A DNA stretch of 64,000 nt from CBDCGS01 sp965216915 (GCA_965216915.1 CBDCGS010000011.1:434001-498000), one strand, 5' to 3'. Numbered from the stretch's first letter, positions 19,412 to 29,306 are shown. Program-made: numbers and translations. The notes: generated from the letters alone by a model not told the origin.

Positions 19412-19484
19412 GACGGGCGAGAAGGGTGTTGTTCGGTCTCACGCAACGGCGAAGGCGGATTAGAGCGGACGCGGCGCGGCGTGT

Positions 19485-20849
19485 CTAACGTAGGGCAATC
19501 ATTTCCGCGTTGTCGGTCAGGATCACCACGGTCTCGTTGGAGACGATCGGCGCGAGGCGGACCTCGTCGGGCATGAAGAGCCGCCCAAGAACGCGCCCAT
19601 CGTAGGGCGAGAGCGACAACGCCACCCCGGTCGAGCCCACGACGACCAGGCGATCGCTGATCAGAATCGGCCCGCTCCATGAGATCGGATCCTCGCGGTC
19701 GATCGGATCGACGAACCGCGGGAGCGAGCGGACCCAGCGGATCCGCCCGTTCTGCCGTGCGATGCAGACGACGTCGCCGCCCACCGTCACGACAAAGAGG
19801 AAATCACCGGCCGCCCACGGCATGTTGAGACCCGCGATATCCCTCTCCCAGATCCTGCCCCCGGTGCGCAGATCGATGGCGACGAGGCGGCCGCCGTGGC
19901 CGATCGCGAAGACGACGCCACGGTCGACGACCGGGCTGCCGTTGATGTCATTGAGGGCCGCGAGCGCGCCGGCGCCAACGCGCTGAAACGCAAGCGTGTC
20001 GGCCCACACCGTGCGACCGTTCTGAACCCGCAGCGCCGTGAGCTCGCCCGACGAATAGGGCGCGATCACGATATCGCCGGCCACCGCCGGGGTCGCGCCA
20101 CCGAGCAGGCCAGCGCTTTCGGTAAAGCCGGTGTGGCTCCACGCGAGCGAGCCGTCGTTCGTGTTGATCGTCCACAGTTGATTGTCGACGCTCACCGCGA
20201 ACAGGCGGCCGCCGGCGACCGCCGGCGGCGCGCGCAGCGGCACGCCGACCCGCTGGCGCCACAGCACGGCGCCGGTCTCCGGATCGAGCGCCAAGACCTC
20301 GCCGAAGCCGGTCGTGGCGTAGAGCCGGTGCGCGGTCACCGCCAGCCCGCCCCCAAAGCCGCCCTCATCTTCGTCCTCGGGCACCGGGTCGGTCTCCCAC
20401 AGGAGCCGCCCGGTGTTCAAATCATAGGCCGAGATGAGGCTTTCGGCGTCCATTGCGAAAACCCGGCCGGCGGCGGCAACCGGCGCCGACAGAATGCGTC
20501 CGTCGTCGTCGGAGCCCTCGCCGATGTCGACCTGCCATTGCTCGCTAAGCTCATTCGCGGCGGCGAGATGATGCATCGCATGGTCGGGGTAGCCCCCTGC
20601 CTGCGGCCATTCTTGGTTGGCGTAAGGTCGCGGTAGGCGAACCGCGAGATCCGCGATTTCCGGGTCGGGCTCAAGCTCGCTCTCGAGGCTGAGCACCGAA
20701 AGTCGCGTGCCCGGCAGGGGCGGATCTTCGGGCTCTCCGAAATAGTCAGGGATCAGGTCACAGCCGGCGACGGCCAGCCCCGCGCTGAGCGCGCAGAGCA
20801 CACCGCCCAACCGCGCGGCAAGGCGCGGGCGAGACGCGCTTGGCCTCAT
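19485..20849 (-). CDS. bamB: Outer membrane assembly lipoprotein BamB
   Basis: 454-residue lipoprotein of the BAM complex, which inserts beta-barrel proteins in the outer membrane. An N-terminal signal with lipobox VAGC at about residue 30 is followed by a PQQ-type eight-bladed beta-propeller with repeated GG-x-LxA-x-D-x-x-TG-x-x-x-W units (for example ALDPETGAVLWRQ). An acidic loop near residue 160 (DEDEGG) is unusual. The ATG overlaps the YfgM-like stop by four bases. Confidence 0.93.
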   Translation of the reverse strand: MRPSASRPRLAARLGGVLCALSAGLAVAGCDLIPDYFGEPEDPPLPGTRLSVLSLESELEPDPEIADLAVRLPRPYANQEWPQAGGYPDHAMHHLAAANELSEQWQVDIGEGSDDDGRILSAPVAAAGRVFAMDAESLISAYDLNTGRLLWETDPVPEDEDEGGFGGGLAVTAHRLYATTGFGEVLALDPETGAVLWRQRVGVPLRAPPAVAGGRLFAVSVDNQLWTINTNDGSLAWSHTGFTESAGLLGGATPAVAGDIVIAPYSSGELTALRVQNGRTVWADTLAFQRVGAGALAALNDINGSPVVDRGVVFAIGHGGRLVAIDLRTGGRIWERDIAGLNMPWAAGDFLFVVTVGGDVVCIARQNGRIRWVRSLPRFVDPIDREDPISWSGPILISDRLVVVGSTGVALSLSPYDGRVLGRLFMPDEVRLAPIVSNETVVILTDNAEMIALR

Positions 20850-21520
20850 GGCCCGCTTGCGTCTGACCCGGCCGGGGGCCCGCCGAGACTATCCAACAGG
20901 GCCCGTGCCCTCGCCCGAACGCCGCGCGGGGTCCGCTGGTCGACGGCCAGCTCCGCGAAAAGCCCGCGCGCCGCCTCCCGATTGCCGGCGCGCAGCTCGG
21001 CAACCGCGCGCAGCTCGCTCGCGAGCGCGCGCCACACGCTTTCCTCGGTGATCAGCCCCGCCAGCCGTTGGTTGATCTCCTCCACCGACGCGCGATCGAC
21101 CAGCTGTTGCGCGGCAAGCAGGGTTGCAAGCTCGCGGTACAGCGTGTCGACGCGGCTATCTCCCGCGATGCGATCATACACCGCGACCGCGCCATCGACG
21201 TCACCGCTCGCGAGCAGCGCATCGGCCGTGCGGAGCCCGGCGAGCGCGACGTAGCCTGAGCTCGAATCGGCCGCGAGCGCCTCAAATTGCTCGACCGCTG
21301 CCGAAAATTGCTGGTTGTTCAGGGTGTCCGCCGCCGCCGCGAAACGCTCGCCTTCGGCCTGGCGGCTGCTCTCCTTCAGATCCGTCACCACCACATAGGC
21401 GATGACCGCGCCGATGATCGCCACGAGGCCGCCGATCAGATAGTAGCGAAATCGACGCCAGAGCTTGAGGAAGCGCTCGTGCCTAAGGTCTTCATCGACC
21501 TCGCGAAATATGTCTGCCAC
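20846..21520 (-). CDS. YfgM-like tetratricopeptide membrane protein
   Basis: 224 residues. A cytoplasmic N-terminus (VDEDLRHERFLKLWRRF), one membrane helix (about 29-50) and a periplasmic TPR domain match the YfgM family, which in E. coli associates with the SecYEG translocon and periplasmic chaperones. Position immediately before bamB and der supports the assignment. I leave the symbol out because sequence identity to YfgM is not directly checkable here. Confidence 0.85.
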   Translation of the reverse strand: MADIFREVDEDLRHERFLKLWRRFRYYLIGGLVAIIGAVIAYVVVTDLKESSRQAEGERFAAAADTLNNQQFSAAVEQFEALAADSSSGYVALAGLRTADALLASGDVDGAVAVYDRIAGDSRVDTLYRELATLLAAQQLVDRASVEEINQRLAGLITEESVWRALASELRAVAELRAGNREAARGLFAELAVDQRTPRGVRARARALLDSLGGPPAGSDASGP

Positions 21521-21573
21521 CCAGTGTCTCCGTCAGCCGGCTCGGCGCGGGATCCGCGTCGTATCCCCCGCCC

Positions 21574-22131
21574 TCAGGCCGCCTCGCGCCACTTGATGGA
21601 GCATCCCATGCTGGGAAGCTGCTCGGCCGGCCCGGCGCCGGTTTCGGCGATCAGCGTCATGGCCTCGAGGAGCTCGCGCCGGGCGCCGGCGACCGGCTCC
21701 ATGCGCGATTCGTCCAGCCGGCCCCGGTACTGCAGCTCGAGCGCGGCGTTGTAGCCGAAGAAATCGGGCGTGCAGACCGCGTCGTAGGCACGCGCAACCG
21801 CTTGGCTCTCGTCGATCACATAGGGGAAACGAATCCCGTGCTCCTTGGCGAAGGCCTTCATGTTCTCGAAGGAATCGGCCGGATAGGCGGCCGTGTCGTT
21901 GGGCATGATCGCGATCGCGCCGATGCCTTGGCTTTCGAGTGCGGTGACATCCGCGACAATGCGGCCGATGACGGCTTTGACGAAGGGGCAATGGTTGCAG
22001 ATGAACATCACCAATGTGCCCGTCTCGGCCCGCGCGCTGGCGAGCGAATGCATCTTGCCATCGATCCCCGGCAGCTCGAAATCGATCGCGGGCTGGCCAA
22101 AATCGCAGATCGGCGTCGTCATTGCAGGCAT
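21574..22131 (-). CDS. Thioredoxin-fold redox protein (AhpC/TSA-like)
   Basis: 185 residues with an AhpC/TSA-type thioredoxin fold. The active-site stretch is FICNHCPFVKAV, a CxxC preceded by a beta strand; ATP, heme or membrane motifs are absent and there is no signal peptide. The family is common in bacteria as an uncharacterised thioredoxin-like protein. A second ATG three codons in (22122) is possible. Function beyond thiol redox is not clear. Confidence 0.85.
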   Translation of the reverse strand: MPAMTTPICDFGQPAIDFELPGIDGKMHSLASARAETGTLVMFICNHCPFVKAVIGRIVADVTALESQGIGAIAIMPNDTAAYPADSFENMKAFAKEHGIRFPYVIDESQAVARAYDAVCTPDFFGYNAALELQYRGRLDESRMEPVAGARRELLEAMTLIAETGAGPAEQLPSMGCSIKWREAA

Positions 22132-22281
22132 GAGACTCGCCCCTATCGCTCTTGCTGAGATGGTGATGCGCCCGACACGCCATGCGGGTGCACCGCGCGG
22201 ACGATTCCGGGCCTATATTATAGCCTGAACACGATGGCGTCGACGACGCGCGAACGGGCCGGTGGCGGCGGGCGAGGCGTG

Positions 22282-22644
22282 ATGAGCGAGCGAATTCGAC
22301 GGTACCGCGAGTTTTGGCCGTTCTACGTGCGCGAGCACCGTCGCGCCGGCACCCGGCGCATGCACTTCATCGGGACCTCGTGCGCCGTGATCCTCGTGGT
22401 CCTGGCGGGTGTGCTCGGCGAGCCGTGGTTGCTCCTTGCGGCCCTCGTGACGGGCTACCTCTTCGCGTGGCTCAGCCACATGCTGATCGAGCGCAATCGA
22501 CCCGCGACCTTCACCTATCCGCTGTTGAGCCTCGTCGGCGACTTCCACATGTGTGCGCTGATGTGGCTCGGCCGCATGGACCAAGAGGTCGAGCGCGCGC
22601 TCAACGGCGAAGCGGCGCCGGCGCGCTCGGAACCTTCGGTGTGA
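22282..22644 (+). CDS. DUF962 / Mpo1-like membrane protein
   Basis: 120 residues with two or three hydrophobic helices and the family pattern FWPFYVREH, RMHFIGTS and GYLFAWLSHMLIERNRP. The yeast homologue Mpo1 is a dioxygenase in phytosphingosine breakdown; bacterial members are untested. I prefer ATG 22282, which starts the conserved MSERIRRYREFW segment; an in-frame ATG at 22234 adds 16 Gly/Arg residues. Confidence 0.85.
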   Translation: MSERIRRYREFWPFYVREHRRAGTRRMHFIGTSCAVILVVLAGVLGEPWLLLAALVTGYLFAWLSHMLIERNRPATFTYPLLSLVGDFHMCALMWLGRMDQEVERALNGEAAPARSEPSV

Positions 22645-22654
22645 GGACGACCGC

Positions 22655-23047
22655 TCAGGCCGCGTCGGAGCGGGGCTTTCCTTGGATATAGGCCTTTAGA
22701 TAGTGGTCCTGGCAATAAGGCTTGCCGACCAGAGCCGGATCGCCGCAAAACCTGAATCCTGGATCACCCGGATGCCCGATCGGCCATTTGCAGGCGGCGT
22801 TGCCGACCGCGAAGACCGGAGCGGGGCGGGGCCGCGCCGCCGTGCGCGGCATGGTCGCCGGCGGACGGGCGCGAGGCCGCTTGCCGCGCTTGATCGGGGA
22901 TGGCCGCGGCGGCAAGCCGAGGCGATGGGCCTTGCCGACGACGGCGTTCTTCGAAACGCCGATCCGTTTGCCGATCTCGGCGGTGGTCAGCCCCTCATTC
23001 CAGAGACGCGTGACTTCCGCCACCCGTTCAGGTGTCCATGTCGTCAT
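22655..23047 (-). CDS. gcrA: Cell-cycle regulator GcrA
   Basis: 130-residue transcription factor of the alphaproteobacterial cell cycle; in Caulobacter it binds sigma70 holoenzyme and favours promoters with CcrM-methylated GANTC. The N-terminal DNA-binding helix-turn-helix is WTPERVAEVTRLWNEGLTTAEIGKRIG in outline (visible as TAEIGKRIGVSKNAVVGKAH), and the C-terminal region has the conserved CKWPIGHPGD, FRFCGDP and YCQDHY. Its stop is 11 bases from the convergent DUF962 gene. Strong marker for Alphaproteobacteria. Confidence 0.95.
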   Translation of the reverse strand: MTTWTPERVAEVTRLWNEGLTTAEIGKRIGVSKNAVVGKAHRLGLPPRPSPIKRGKRPRARPPATMPRTAARPRPAPVFAVGNAACKWPIGHPGDPGFRFCGDPALVGKPYCQDHYLKAYIQGKPRSDAA

Positions 23048-23120
23048 CTGTGGTCCCCCTCAGACGGTCAGAACTCCACCCACAAACCCGAGATATTGAG
23101 CCGACCCGCACCACAACACA

Positions 23121-23133
23121 AGATACAGTATCT
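23121..23133. promoter_or_regulatory. Perfect palindrome upstream of gcrA
   Basis: AGATAC-A-GTATCT is a perfect 13-base inverted repeat 75 bases before the gcrA start, inside an unusually AC-rich gene-free stretch (23048-23244). Its place fits an operator, but no known regulator site is recognised. Confidence 0.35.
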
Positions 23134-23244
23134 AACGCCACACACAAGGCGTATTGAGGGTTTTATCGCAATTTGTGGGGGTGCATACGGGCGTATGACG
23201 GGTGTAGGGCGCCCATTCAGCCGGAATTCACCGGGCGTAGGTGG

Positions 23245-24789
23245 TTATTCCCACTCGATCGTGCCGGGGGGCTTCGAGGTCACGTCGTAGACCACGCGGT
23301 TGATCCCGCGAACCTCATTGACGATGCGATTGGCGACCGTGCCGAGAAACGCCAGATCGAACCGGTAGAAGTCAGCGGTCATGCCGTCGTCGGATGTCAC
23401 CGCGCGGAGACCGCAGACATGCTCATAGCTCCGGGCGTCTCCCATCACGCCGACGGTCTTGACGGGAAGGAGCACGGCGAAGGCCTGCCAAATCGCGTCA
23501 TAAAGGCCACTCGTTCTCAGCTCCTCGATGAAAATCGCATCGGCTTTGCGAAGTGCGGCGAGCTTGTCGCGCGTGATCGCTCCGGGCACCCTGATGGCAA
23601 GGCCAGGCCCCGGAAAGGGATGCCGCCCGACAAGCTCCGCCGGAAGGCCTAGTTCACGACCCAATGCGCGAACCTCGTCCTTGAAGAGCGCCCTGAGCGG
23701 CTCGACGAGCCGCAGATTCATGCGCTCCGGCAACCCGCCGACATTATGGTGGGACTTGATCACGACGCTAGGTCCGGCCACGGACACCGATTCGATCACA
23801 TCGGGGTAGAGCGTGCCTTGAGCCAAGAAATCGGCGCCGCCGGCGCGCGCCGCCACCTGCTCGAACACTTCGATGAACGCCGCCCCGATGATCTTGCGCT
23901 TGCGCTCCGGATCATCGACATCCTCGAGCCTGCCGAGAAACAGGGCGCTCGCATCCTCGTGGAGCAGGGGGATGTTGTAGTGATCGCGGAAGACCGACAC
24001 CACCTCGTCGGCCTCGCCTTGCCGCATGAGGCCGGTGTCGACGAAGACGCAGGTCAGCTGATCGCCGATCGCTTCGTGGATGAGCACGGCAGCGACCGAC
24101 GAATCAACGCCGCCGGAGAGCCCGCAGATGACGCGGCCATCGCCCACCCGTGCCCGAATCTCCTCGATGGCGTGCGCGCGAAACGACGCCATCGACCAGT
24201 CGCCCGCGCAACCGGCCACACCACGGGCGAAGCTTCGCAGCAGCGCCGCGCCGTGCGGTGTGTGAACCACCTCCGGGTGAAATTGCACGCCGTAGAAACG
24301 ACGCGAATCATCCGCGATGGCCGCATAGGGCGCAGCCGGCGTCGCCGCAACAACCTTGAAGCCCGGTGGAATGCTGTCGACCCGGTCACCGTGGCTCATC
24401 CACACCTGCTCGCGCGAGCCGACCGGCCAAACACCATCGAACAGCGCGCAGGGAGCGGTGATCTCGATTTCCGCGCGCCCGAACTCCCGCGCATCCGCAG
24501 GCTCCACAGAGCCACCGAGGAACGCGCACATGACCTGCTGGCCGTAGCAGATCCCGAGAAGCGGAACACCGAGGTCGAAGACCGCGGGATCAGGCCGCGG
24601 CGCGCTGTCATGGGTGACCGACGCGGGACCGCCCGAGAAGATGATGGCGCTTGGCGCGAATGCCTCAAGTGCGGCGGCATTCATGTGGTAGGGGTGGATC
24701 TCGCAGTAAACGCCGCTTTCGCGCACGCGTCGCGCAATCAGCTGGGTCACCTGCGACCCGAAATCGAGGATGAGGATGCGCCCACTCAT
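23245..24789 (-). CDS. guaA: GMP synthase (glutamine-hydrolysing)
   Basis: 514 residues; converts XMP to GMP. The glutamine amidotransferase domain has its nucleophile in LLGICYGQQ and His in [11 protein letters not shown]; the ATP pyrophosphatase loop is [13 protein letters not shown]; the C-terminal dimerisation domain ends [10 protein letters not shown]. With guaB at 25544-27007 it supplies both steps from IMP to GMP, separated here by a TPR gene. Confidence 0.97.
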   Translation of the reverse strand: MSGRILILDFGSQVTQLIARRVRESGVYCEIHPYHMNAAALEAFAPSAIIFSGGPASVTHDSAPRPDPAVFDLGVPLLGICYGQQVMCAFLGGSVEPADAREFGRAEIEITAPCALFDGVWPVGSREQVWMSHGDRVDSIPPGFKVVAATPAAPYAAIADDSRRFYGVQFHPEVVHTPHGAALLRSFARGVAGCAGDWSMASFRAHAIEEIRARVGDGRVICGLSGGVDSSVAAVLIHEAIGDQLTCVFVDTGLMRQGEADEVVSVFRDHYNIPLLHEDASALFLGRLEDVDDPERKRKIIGAAFIEVFEQVAARAGGADFLAQGTLYPDVIESVSVAGPSVVIKSHHNVGGLPERMNLRLVEPLRALFKDEVRALGRELGLPAELVGRHPFPGPGLAIRVPGAITRDKLAALRKADAIFIEELRTSGLYDAIWQAFAVLLPVKTVGVMGDARSYEHVCGLRAVTSDDGMTADFYRFDLAFLGTVANRIVNEVRGINRVVYDVTSKPPGTIEWE

Positions 24790-24832
24790 GGGCGCCCACG
24801 CGAAGCCGGCGCGCGTCGCCGGTCAAAGCGAC

Positions 24833-24857
24833 GAGCCCCGCGGATGGCGCGGGGCTC
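24833..24857 (-). terminator. Hairpin terminator after the TPR gene
   Basis: A perfect 10-bp stem GAGCCCCGCG / CGCGGGGCTC with a 5-base loop lies 24 bases beyond the TPR gene stop and upstream of guaA. On the minus strand it is followed by GTCGCTTT, a weak U-run. Probably terminates the TPR transcript. Confidence 0.6.
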
Positions 24858-24880
24858 GGTGTTGGCGGCAGACTTAATCG

Positions 24881-25390
24881 TCACCAGTCCGCATCGAGGC
24901 GCGCCTCGCGGTCGTCCTGCTCGTGGCGCGCGATCGATTGCTCAAGCATCTTGACCTCGGCGCAGCCATTCCCGCAGATCTCCTTGAGACGCGCCAGATG
25001 GCCGCGCGCTTTCTCGACATTGCCGACCATCAGATAGGCCTCGCCGATATATTCGTGGGCGCCGAGATGACGGTCGTTAACGCGCAATGCCTTCTTGTAA
25101 TTCTCGAAGGCCGGATCGAGCTTCCCCAGGCGCCGATAGCTGTAGGCGAGCAGGTTGAACGCATCGGCGTTGCGCGGGTTGAGGCGCACCGCCTTGGTCA
25201 AGTATTTGACGGCCAGCCGCCAGTCCTCGGCCTTCACCGCGCGCTCGCCCCGATGAAAGCTGTCGTCGGACCCGGGCGCGGATCCCGATCCGCTGTTTCC
25301 GGTCGATGCCGCGACCGCGTCATGCGCCGGCATCGCCGCAAGCGCGAGCACGACAAGGAACATGCCAAGAACATGATGGATCTTCATCAT
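24881..25390 (-). CDS. Exported tetratricopeptide protein
   Basis: 169 residues with an N-terminal signal peptide (MKIHHVLGMFLVVLALAAMPAHDAVA, seen as a hydrophobic stretch to about residue 27) and two to three TPR units (AVKYLTKAVRLNPRNADAFNLLAYSYRRLG and the following one). The start is one of two adjacent ATGs (25390 or 25387), with GGAG seven bases before the first. Periplasmic or outer-membrane location is likely; partner unknown. Confidence 0.82.
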   Translation of the reverse strand: MMKIHHVLGMFLVVLALAAMPAHDAVAASTGNSGSGSAPGSDDSFHRGERAVKAEDWRLAVKYLTKAVRLNPRNADAFNLLAYSYRRLGKLDPAFENYKKALRVNDRHLGAHEYIGEAYLMVGNVEKARGHLARLKEICGNGCAEVKMLEQSIARHEQDDREARLDADW

Positions 25391-25543
25391 CGTCGGTCTC
25401 CGGCCAGCCGCGCCATGATCAACATCGGCGCCATTGAGATACTCCCCCAAGCACGACTTAGTGTTTCGTCGACGATCGCCCACCCCCTTCACGACCGACC
25501 AAACCGATCGTGACGCGGTGTGACAACGGGCACGCCCAACGCG

Positions 25544-27007
25544 CTATTGCGGCATCTGGTAGTTCGGCGGCTCACGCGAGAGCGCGACGCCATGCACGTG
25601 GCTCTCACGATATCCCGCAGGCGACACTTTCAGAAATCCGCACTTGCGCTGCATCTCCGCCACCGTCGCGCAGCCAGTATACCCCATCGCGGCGCGCAAC
25701 CCGCCGGTGAGCTGGTGGATGACGTCGCGCACCGGCCCCTTGAACGGCACCCTGCCCTCGATCCCCTCGGGCACCAGCTTCAGCCGGTCTTCGATTTCCT
25801 GCTGGAAATACCGGTCGGCCGAGCCGCGCGCCATCGCGCCGAGCGAGCCCATCCCGCGGTAGGATTTGTACGAGCGCCCTTGGTAGAGAAACACCTCGCC
25901 GGGGCTTTCCTCGGTGCCGGCAAACAGCGAGCCGATCATCGCGCAGTCGGCGCCGCCGGCGATCGCCTTGGCGAGATCTCCGGAATATTTGATGCCGCCA
26001 TCGGCGACAATCGGCGTATCGGTCTCGCGCGCCACGGCACTCGCATCGATGATCGCCGTCAGCTGGGGCACGCCGACGCCGGCGACGACGCGCGTCGTGC
26101 AAATCGACCCCGGCCCGATGCCGACCTTGATCGCATCGGCCCCGGCGTCGATCAACGCGCGGGCACCATCCGCCGTCGCGACGTTGCCGGCAAGCACCTG
26201 CGCATAATTGCTGAGCGCCTTGATGGCCGATACGGCGCGCGCCACGCCCTCGCTATGCCCGTGGGCCGTGTCGACGACGATGAGGTCCACGCCGGCATCG
26301 AGAAGAGCCTCAGCGCGGGCGACACCATCGGTACCGACGCCGGTCGCCGCGGCCACGCGCAAACGGCCCTGTTCGTCCTTGCAGGCGTCGGGATGTTGCT
26401 GCGCGCGTTCGATATCCTTGACCGTGATCAGGCCGACGCAGCGAAACCGATCATCGACCACCAACAGCTTCTCGATCCGGTGACGGTGCAGCAGGCGCTT
26501 GGCCTCCTCGCGGCTCACATCCTCGCGCACGGTGACCAGGTTCTCCGCGGTCATCACCTCGCTGATCGCCCGCGTCAGATCGGTTTCGAAGCGGATGTCC
26601 CGGTTGGTGAGAATCCCGACCAACCGGCCATCGTCCGGCTGAACGACCGGGATGCCCGAAATCCCGTGCTCCTCCTTCAGACGCAACGCCTCGCTCACCG
26701 GCCGGTCCGGCGTGATCGTGAGCGGATTGACCACCATGCCGGCTTCGAACTTCTTGACGCGACGAACCTCTTGCGTCTGGGCGTCGATCTCCATGTTCTT
26801 GTGGATCACGCCGAGTCCACCCGCTTGCGCAAGGGCGATGGCAAGCCCACTCTCGGTCACGGTATCCATCGCCGCGGACACGATCGGGATGCCGAGGCTG
26901 ATGGTTCGGGTCAGGCGCGTTTCGAGGGTGGTTTCGCCGGGCAGAACGGCCGAGGCCGCAGGCTCGAGCGAGACGTCGTCAAAGGTGAGCGCTTCACGCA
27001 GCTGCAT
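25544..27007 (-). CDS. guaB: IMP dehydrogenase
   Basis: 487 residues; oxidises IMP to XMP with NAD, the committing step to GMP. The (beta/alpha)8 barrel is interrupted by two CBS domains (about residues 95-205). The catalytic cysteine lies in [13 protein letters not shown], and the mobile flap region [10 protein letters not shown] is present. Promoter-like hexamers lie just upstream at 27037-27064. Complete length. Confidence 0.97.
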   Translation of the reverse strand: MQLREALTFDDVSLEPAASAVLPGETTLETRLTRTISLGIPIVSAAMDTVTESGLAIALAQAGGLGVIHKNMEIDAQTQEVRRVKKFEAGMVVNPLTITPDRPVSEALRLKEEHGISGIPVVQPDDGRLVGILTNRDIRFETDLTRAISEVMTAENLVTVREDVSREEAKRLLHRHRIEKLLVVDDRFRCVGLITVKDIERAQQHPDACKDEQGRLRVAAATGVGTDGVARAEALLDAGVDLIVVDTAHGHSEGVARAVSAIKALSNYAQVLAGNVATADGARALIDAGADAIKVGIGPGSICTTRVVAGVGVPQLTAIIDASAVARETDTPIVADGGIKYSGDLAKAIAGGADCAMIGSLFAGTEESPGEVFLYQGRSYKSYRGMGSLGAMARGSADRYFQQEIEDRLKLVPEGIEGRVPFKGPVRDVIHQLTGGLRAAMGYTGCATVAEMQRKCGFLKVSPAGYRESHVHGVALSREPPNYQMPQ

Positions 27008-27036
27008 CCCGGCTCCTGGGCCTTCGAATGGGGCGC

Positions 27037-27064
27037 ACTATACACAAACCGCGATCACCGCCAA
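27037..27064 (-). promoter_or_regulatory. Candidate promoter of guaB
   Basis: On the minus strand TTGGCG (27064-27059), 16 bases, then TATAGT (27042-27037), 30 bases before the guaB ATG. Same -10 hexamer as the rpsF and pal candidates. Confidence 0.55.
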
Positions 27065-27068
27065 GCGC

Positions 27069-27767
27069 TTACCGCGCCGCCGGCGGCGCGCCGCGAAAAC
27101 CGGTCGCTACCACGTAGGATTCCGGCGAATCGGTGCGGCTCGCAGGTGGCTTTGCGTGCCGAACCCGACGGAACGCGCGACGCAGCCGTTGCAGAAGCGC
27201 GCCCTCCGCACCGCCCTGCCGCACCTTGCCGACGAAGCTGCCGTCCGGTGCGAGCAGCACGGTCGCCATGTCGAAGGCGGCCTCGCAGAGCATCACGACG
27301 CGCAGATGGTCGGTGCCGGCATGACCCGTCGCAGGCGCCGCCATGTCGCTCAGCACGACATCTGCGGGACCGCCGAGTGCGTCGCGAATGGCATCGAGCG
27401 AGGCGTCATCAAGAGCATCGGCGGCGAGCGCCGTCACATCGGCAATCGGATCGAGGGGCGTGATGTCGACGGCGACGACCCGCCCGCGGGAGCCGACCCG
27501 CTCGGCGGCGACCTGGCTCCACCCGCCGGGCGCCGCACCGAGGTCGACCACGCGCTGACCGGCCTTGAAGAGACCGAACCGCTCGTCGAGCGCGATGAGC
27601 TTGAAGGCGGCTCGCGAGCGGTACCCGGCCTCGCGGGCCGCCTTGACATAGGGGTCGTTGATCTGACGCGTCAGCCATCGGGTCGACGAGGCCTTGCGGT
27701 GACGCTTGCGCTTCAGCCGCTCGGCCGATCGCCTCTTCGACGGCGCATCGGGGCTTCGCCTGGTCAC
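27069..27767 (-). CDS. rlmE: 23S rRNA 2'-O-methyltransferase RlmE
   Basis: 232-residue FtsJ/RrmJ-type enzyme that methylates U2552 in the A-loop of 23S rRNA. Motif I is VVDLGAAPGGWSQVA; the catalytic K-D-K-E set is seen in RAAFKL, LSDMAAP, VGKVRQGG and SPESY. I chose GTG at 27767, which overlaps the ppx stop as GTGA and puts a short basic N-terminus before the conserved SSTRWLTRQ. Upstream reading into ppx has no homology. Confidence 0.94.
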   Translation of the reverse strand: MTRRSPDAPSKRRSAERLKRKRHRKASSTRWLTRQINDPYVKAAREAGYRSRAAFKLIALDERFGLFKAGQRVVDLGAAPGGWSQVAAERVGSRGRVVAVDITPLDPIADVTALAADALDDASLDAIRDALGGPADVVLSDMAAPATGHAGTDHLRVVMLCEAAFDMATVLLAPDGSFVGKVRQGGAEGALLQRLRRAFRRVRHAKPPASRTDSPESYVVATGFRGAPPAAR

Positions 27768-28813
27768 CGCCGACGGCGCAGATGGCCCCGGTGGCGCCCG
27801 CGATCCGCGCGCATCATGCGCAGGAGCAGCCCCTCGCGGAGACCGCGGTCGGCCACACGCAAGCGCGGCACCGGGCAACAGCGCATGATGGCCTCGAGAA
27901 TCGCGCAACCGGCGATCACGACGTCGCCGCGGCCGGGCCCAATGCAGGGCTGCGCCGCGCGGGCCGCATAATCTTGATCGACGAGCGCGTCGACCACCGC
28001 CCGCACGTCGGGGAAGGCGAGATGGATGCCGTCGACCTGCGCCCGATCGTAGCGCGGCAAGCCGAGATGCACCCCGGCGATCGTGGTCACCGTCCCCGAC
28101 GTGCCCAGCAGCTGAACCTTGCCGTCGTCGCTCGCCGCCTCGATGCGCTGGTCCCTCGCGAACGGCGCCACCAGCGCGCTCACCTCATCGACCATCGCGT
28201 TGAAGGTCGCGCGATCGACATTGTCGCCGCCATAGCGCTCGGCAAGCGAGACCACCCCGAGGGCGATCGACGTCCACGCCACGATCGCCGGCGGACGCGT
28301 CGGTTGGCGCTGAATCCAAATCAGTTCGGTGCTGCCGCCGCCGATGTCGAAAAGAAGCGCTTGCGGTGCATCGCCGCCCTCGATGAGAGGTGTGCAGCCC
28401 TCGAGCGCAAGTTGCGCCTCCTCGGCAGGCGAAATTGTTTGGATCGCAAGCCCGGTTTCGCGTTCGGCCCGGTCCAGGAACGCCTGGCAATTCTCGGCGC
28501 GCCGGCACGCCTCGGTCGCGACCGCGCGAAGCCGGGACACGCCCCGCCGCTCAAGCTTGTTCGCGCAGACCTGAAGCGCGGTCAGCGTTCGTTCGATCGC
28601 CTCCTCCGATAGGCGGCCATGCTCTGCGACGCCCTCGCCGAGACGAACGATCCGCGAGAATGCGTCGACGACGCGAAACCCCGCGCCCTCTGGGCGCGCG
28701 ACGAGGAGTCGGCAATTGTTGGTTCCGAGGTCGAGCGCTGCGTAGACCCGCCCACGCCCCGGCCGCTTCGCCGATCGCTCGCCCGGACGCGGCGGCGTGT
28801 GCGGCTGAAGCAT
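27764..28813 (-). CDS. ppx: Ppx/GppA family exopolyphosphatase
   Basis: 349 residues of the sugar-kinase/Hsp70-type phosphatase family. Phosphate loops are ALDLGTNNCRLLVA and FDIGGGSTELIW; the SRIVRLGEG and ATEACRRA motifs also fit. Such enzymes remove terminal phosphate from polyphosphate and/or pppGpp; which one cannot be told from sequence. I prefer ATG 28813, preceded by GGGGGGA, over an in-frame ATG at 28852. It is short compared with E. coli Ppx (no C-terminal domain), as usual in Alphaproteobacteria. Confidence 0.88.
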   Translation of the reverse strand: MLQPHTPPRPGERSAKRPGRGRVYAALDLGTNNCRLLVARPEGAGFRVVDAFSRIVRLGEGVAEHGRLSEEAIERTLTALQVCANKLERRGVSRLRAVATEACRRAENCQAFLDRAERETGLAIQTISPAEEAQLALEGCTPLIEGGDAPQALLFDIGGGSTELIWIQRQPTRPPAIVAWTSIALGVVSLAERYGGDNVDRATFNAMVDEVSALVAPFARDQRIEAASDDGKVQLLGTSGTVTTIAGVHLGLPRYDRAQVDGIHLAFPDVRAVVDALVDQDYAARAAQPCIGPGRGDVVIAGCAILEAIMRCCPVPRLRVADRGLREGLLLRMMRADRGRHRGHLRRRR

Positions 28814-28965
28814 CGCGAATCCCCCCCTAGACGAGACTGGCGTGACCGACATGCGTCGCTAGCCTACCAGGTCGACTAAATGATTGTTACACCCCATCGG
28901 GGTCCGGGGTGAAATGCCGGTTCTGTCGGAGACCCGCCCGATAGCGGGCAGGAGCCGCCGACGGC

Positions 28966-28993
28966 TTGACAGGCGGAAGCGCATTCATAAGTT
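28966..28993 (+). promoter_or_regulatory. Candidate promoter of tRNA-Gln
   Basis: A consensus TTGACA at 28966-28971 is followed after 14-16 bases by a poor -10 (CATAAG or TAAGTT, 28986-28993), about 20 bases before the tRNA. The hairpin ACCCC-ATC-GGGGT at 28891-28903 lies further upstream and may end transcription from the left. Confidence 0.5.
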
Positions 28994-29013
28994 AGGGACG
29001 GCACGCATGCCGT

Positions 29014-29087
29014 TGGGGGATCGTCTAACGGTAGGACAGCGGACTCTGACTCCGTAGGTCCAGGTTCGAATCCTGGTCCCCCAGCCA
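29014..29087 (+). tRNA. tRNA-Gln (anticodon CTG)
   Basis: 74 bases including an encoded CCA. Acceptor arms TGGGGGA (29014-29020) and TCCCCCA (29077-29083) pair perfectly. The anticodon loop is CTCTGAC with CTG at positions 34-36, reading CAG. The T-arm CCAGG-TTCGAAT-CCTGG is perfect. D-loop AACGGT is normal. An IS110-type remnant begins directly after the CCA. Confidence 0.97.
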
Positions 29088-29306
29088 CCCCAACGAAACG
29101 CCTCGTCCGGCACCCACACCCCGCTCAGTTGGCCCGCCCGGGAGAGCGTCGCGAGCGCCCGCGCATCGCGCCGGTCCGTCTTCACCCGATCGCCAAGCCG
29201 ACGCGGGATCAGCGCCGGCGCCACCACCATGCAGTCATGGCCGAGCGCCCTCGGCTGCGAAGCTCTCTTTGTGAACGTCCAACCCGACAAAGCGGATAGA
29301 GCTCAT
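29088..29306 (-). mobile_element. IS110-family transposase remnant
   Basis: Fragments of one IS110/IS1111-type transposase on the minus strand. From ATG 29306 the first about 20 residues match the family N-terminus ([10 protein letters not shown], with the first Asp of the DEDD site) and then meet a stop. In another frame a later segment follows ([31 protein letters not shown]-like, VWVPDEAF), after which homology ends at the tRNA-Gln. So the gene has lost internal sequence, frame and its whole C-terminal half. Bases 29307-29432 may be the old left flank; no intact end or inverted repeat is seen. Confidence 0.85.
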
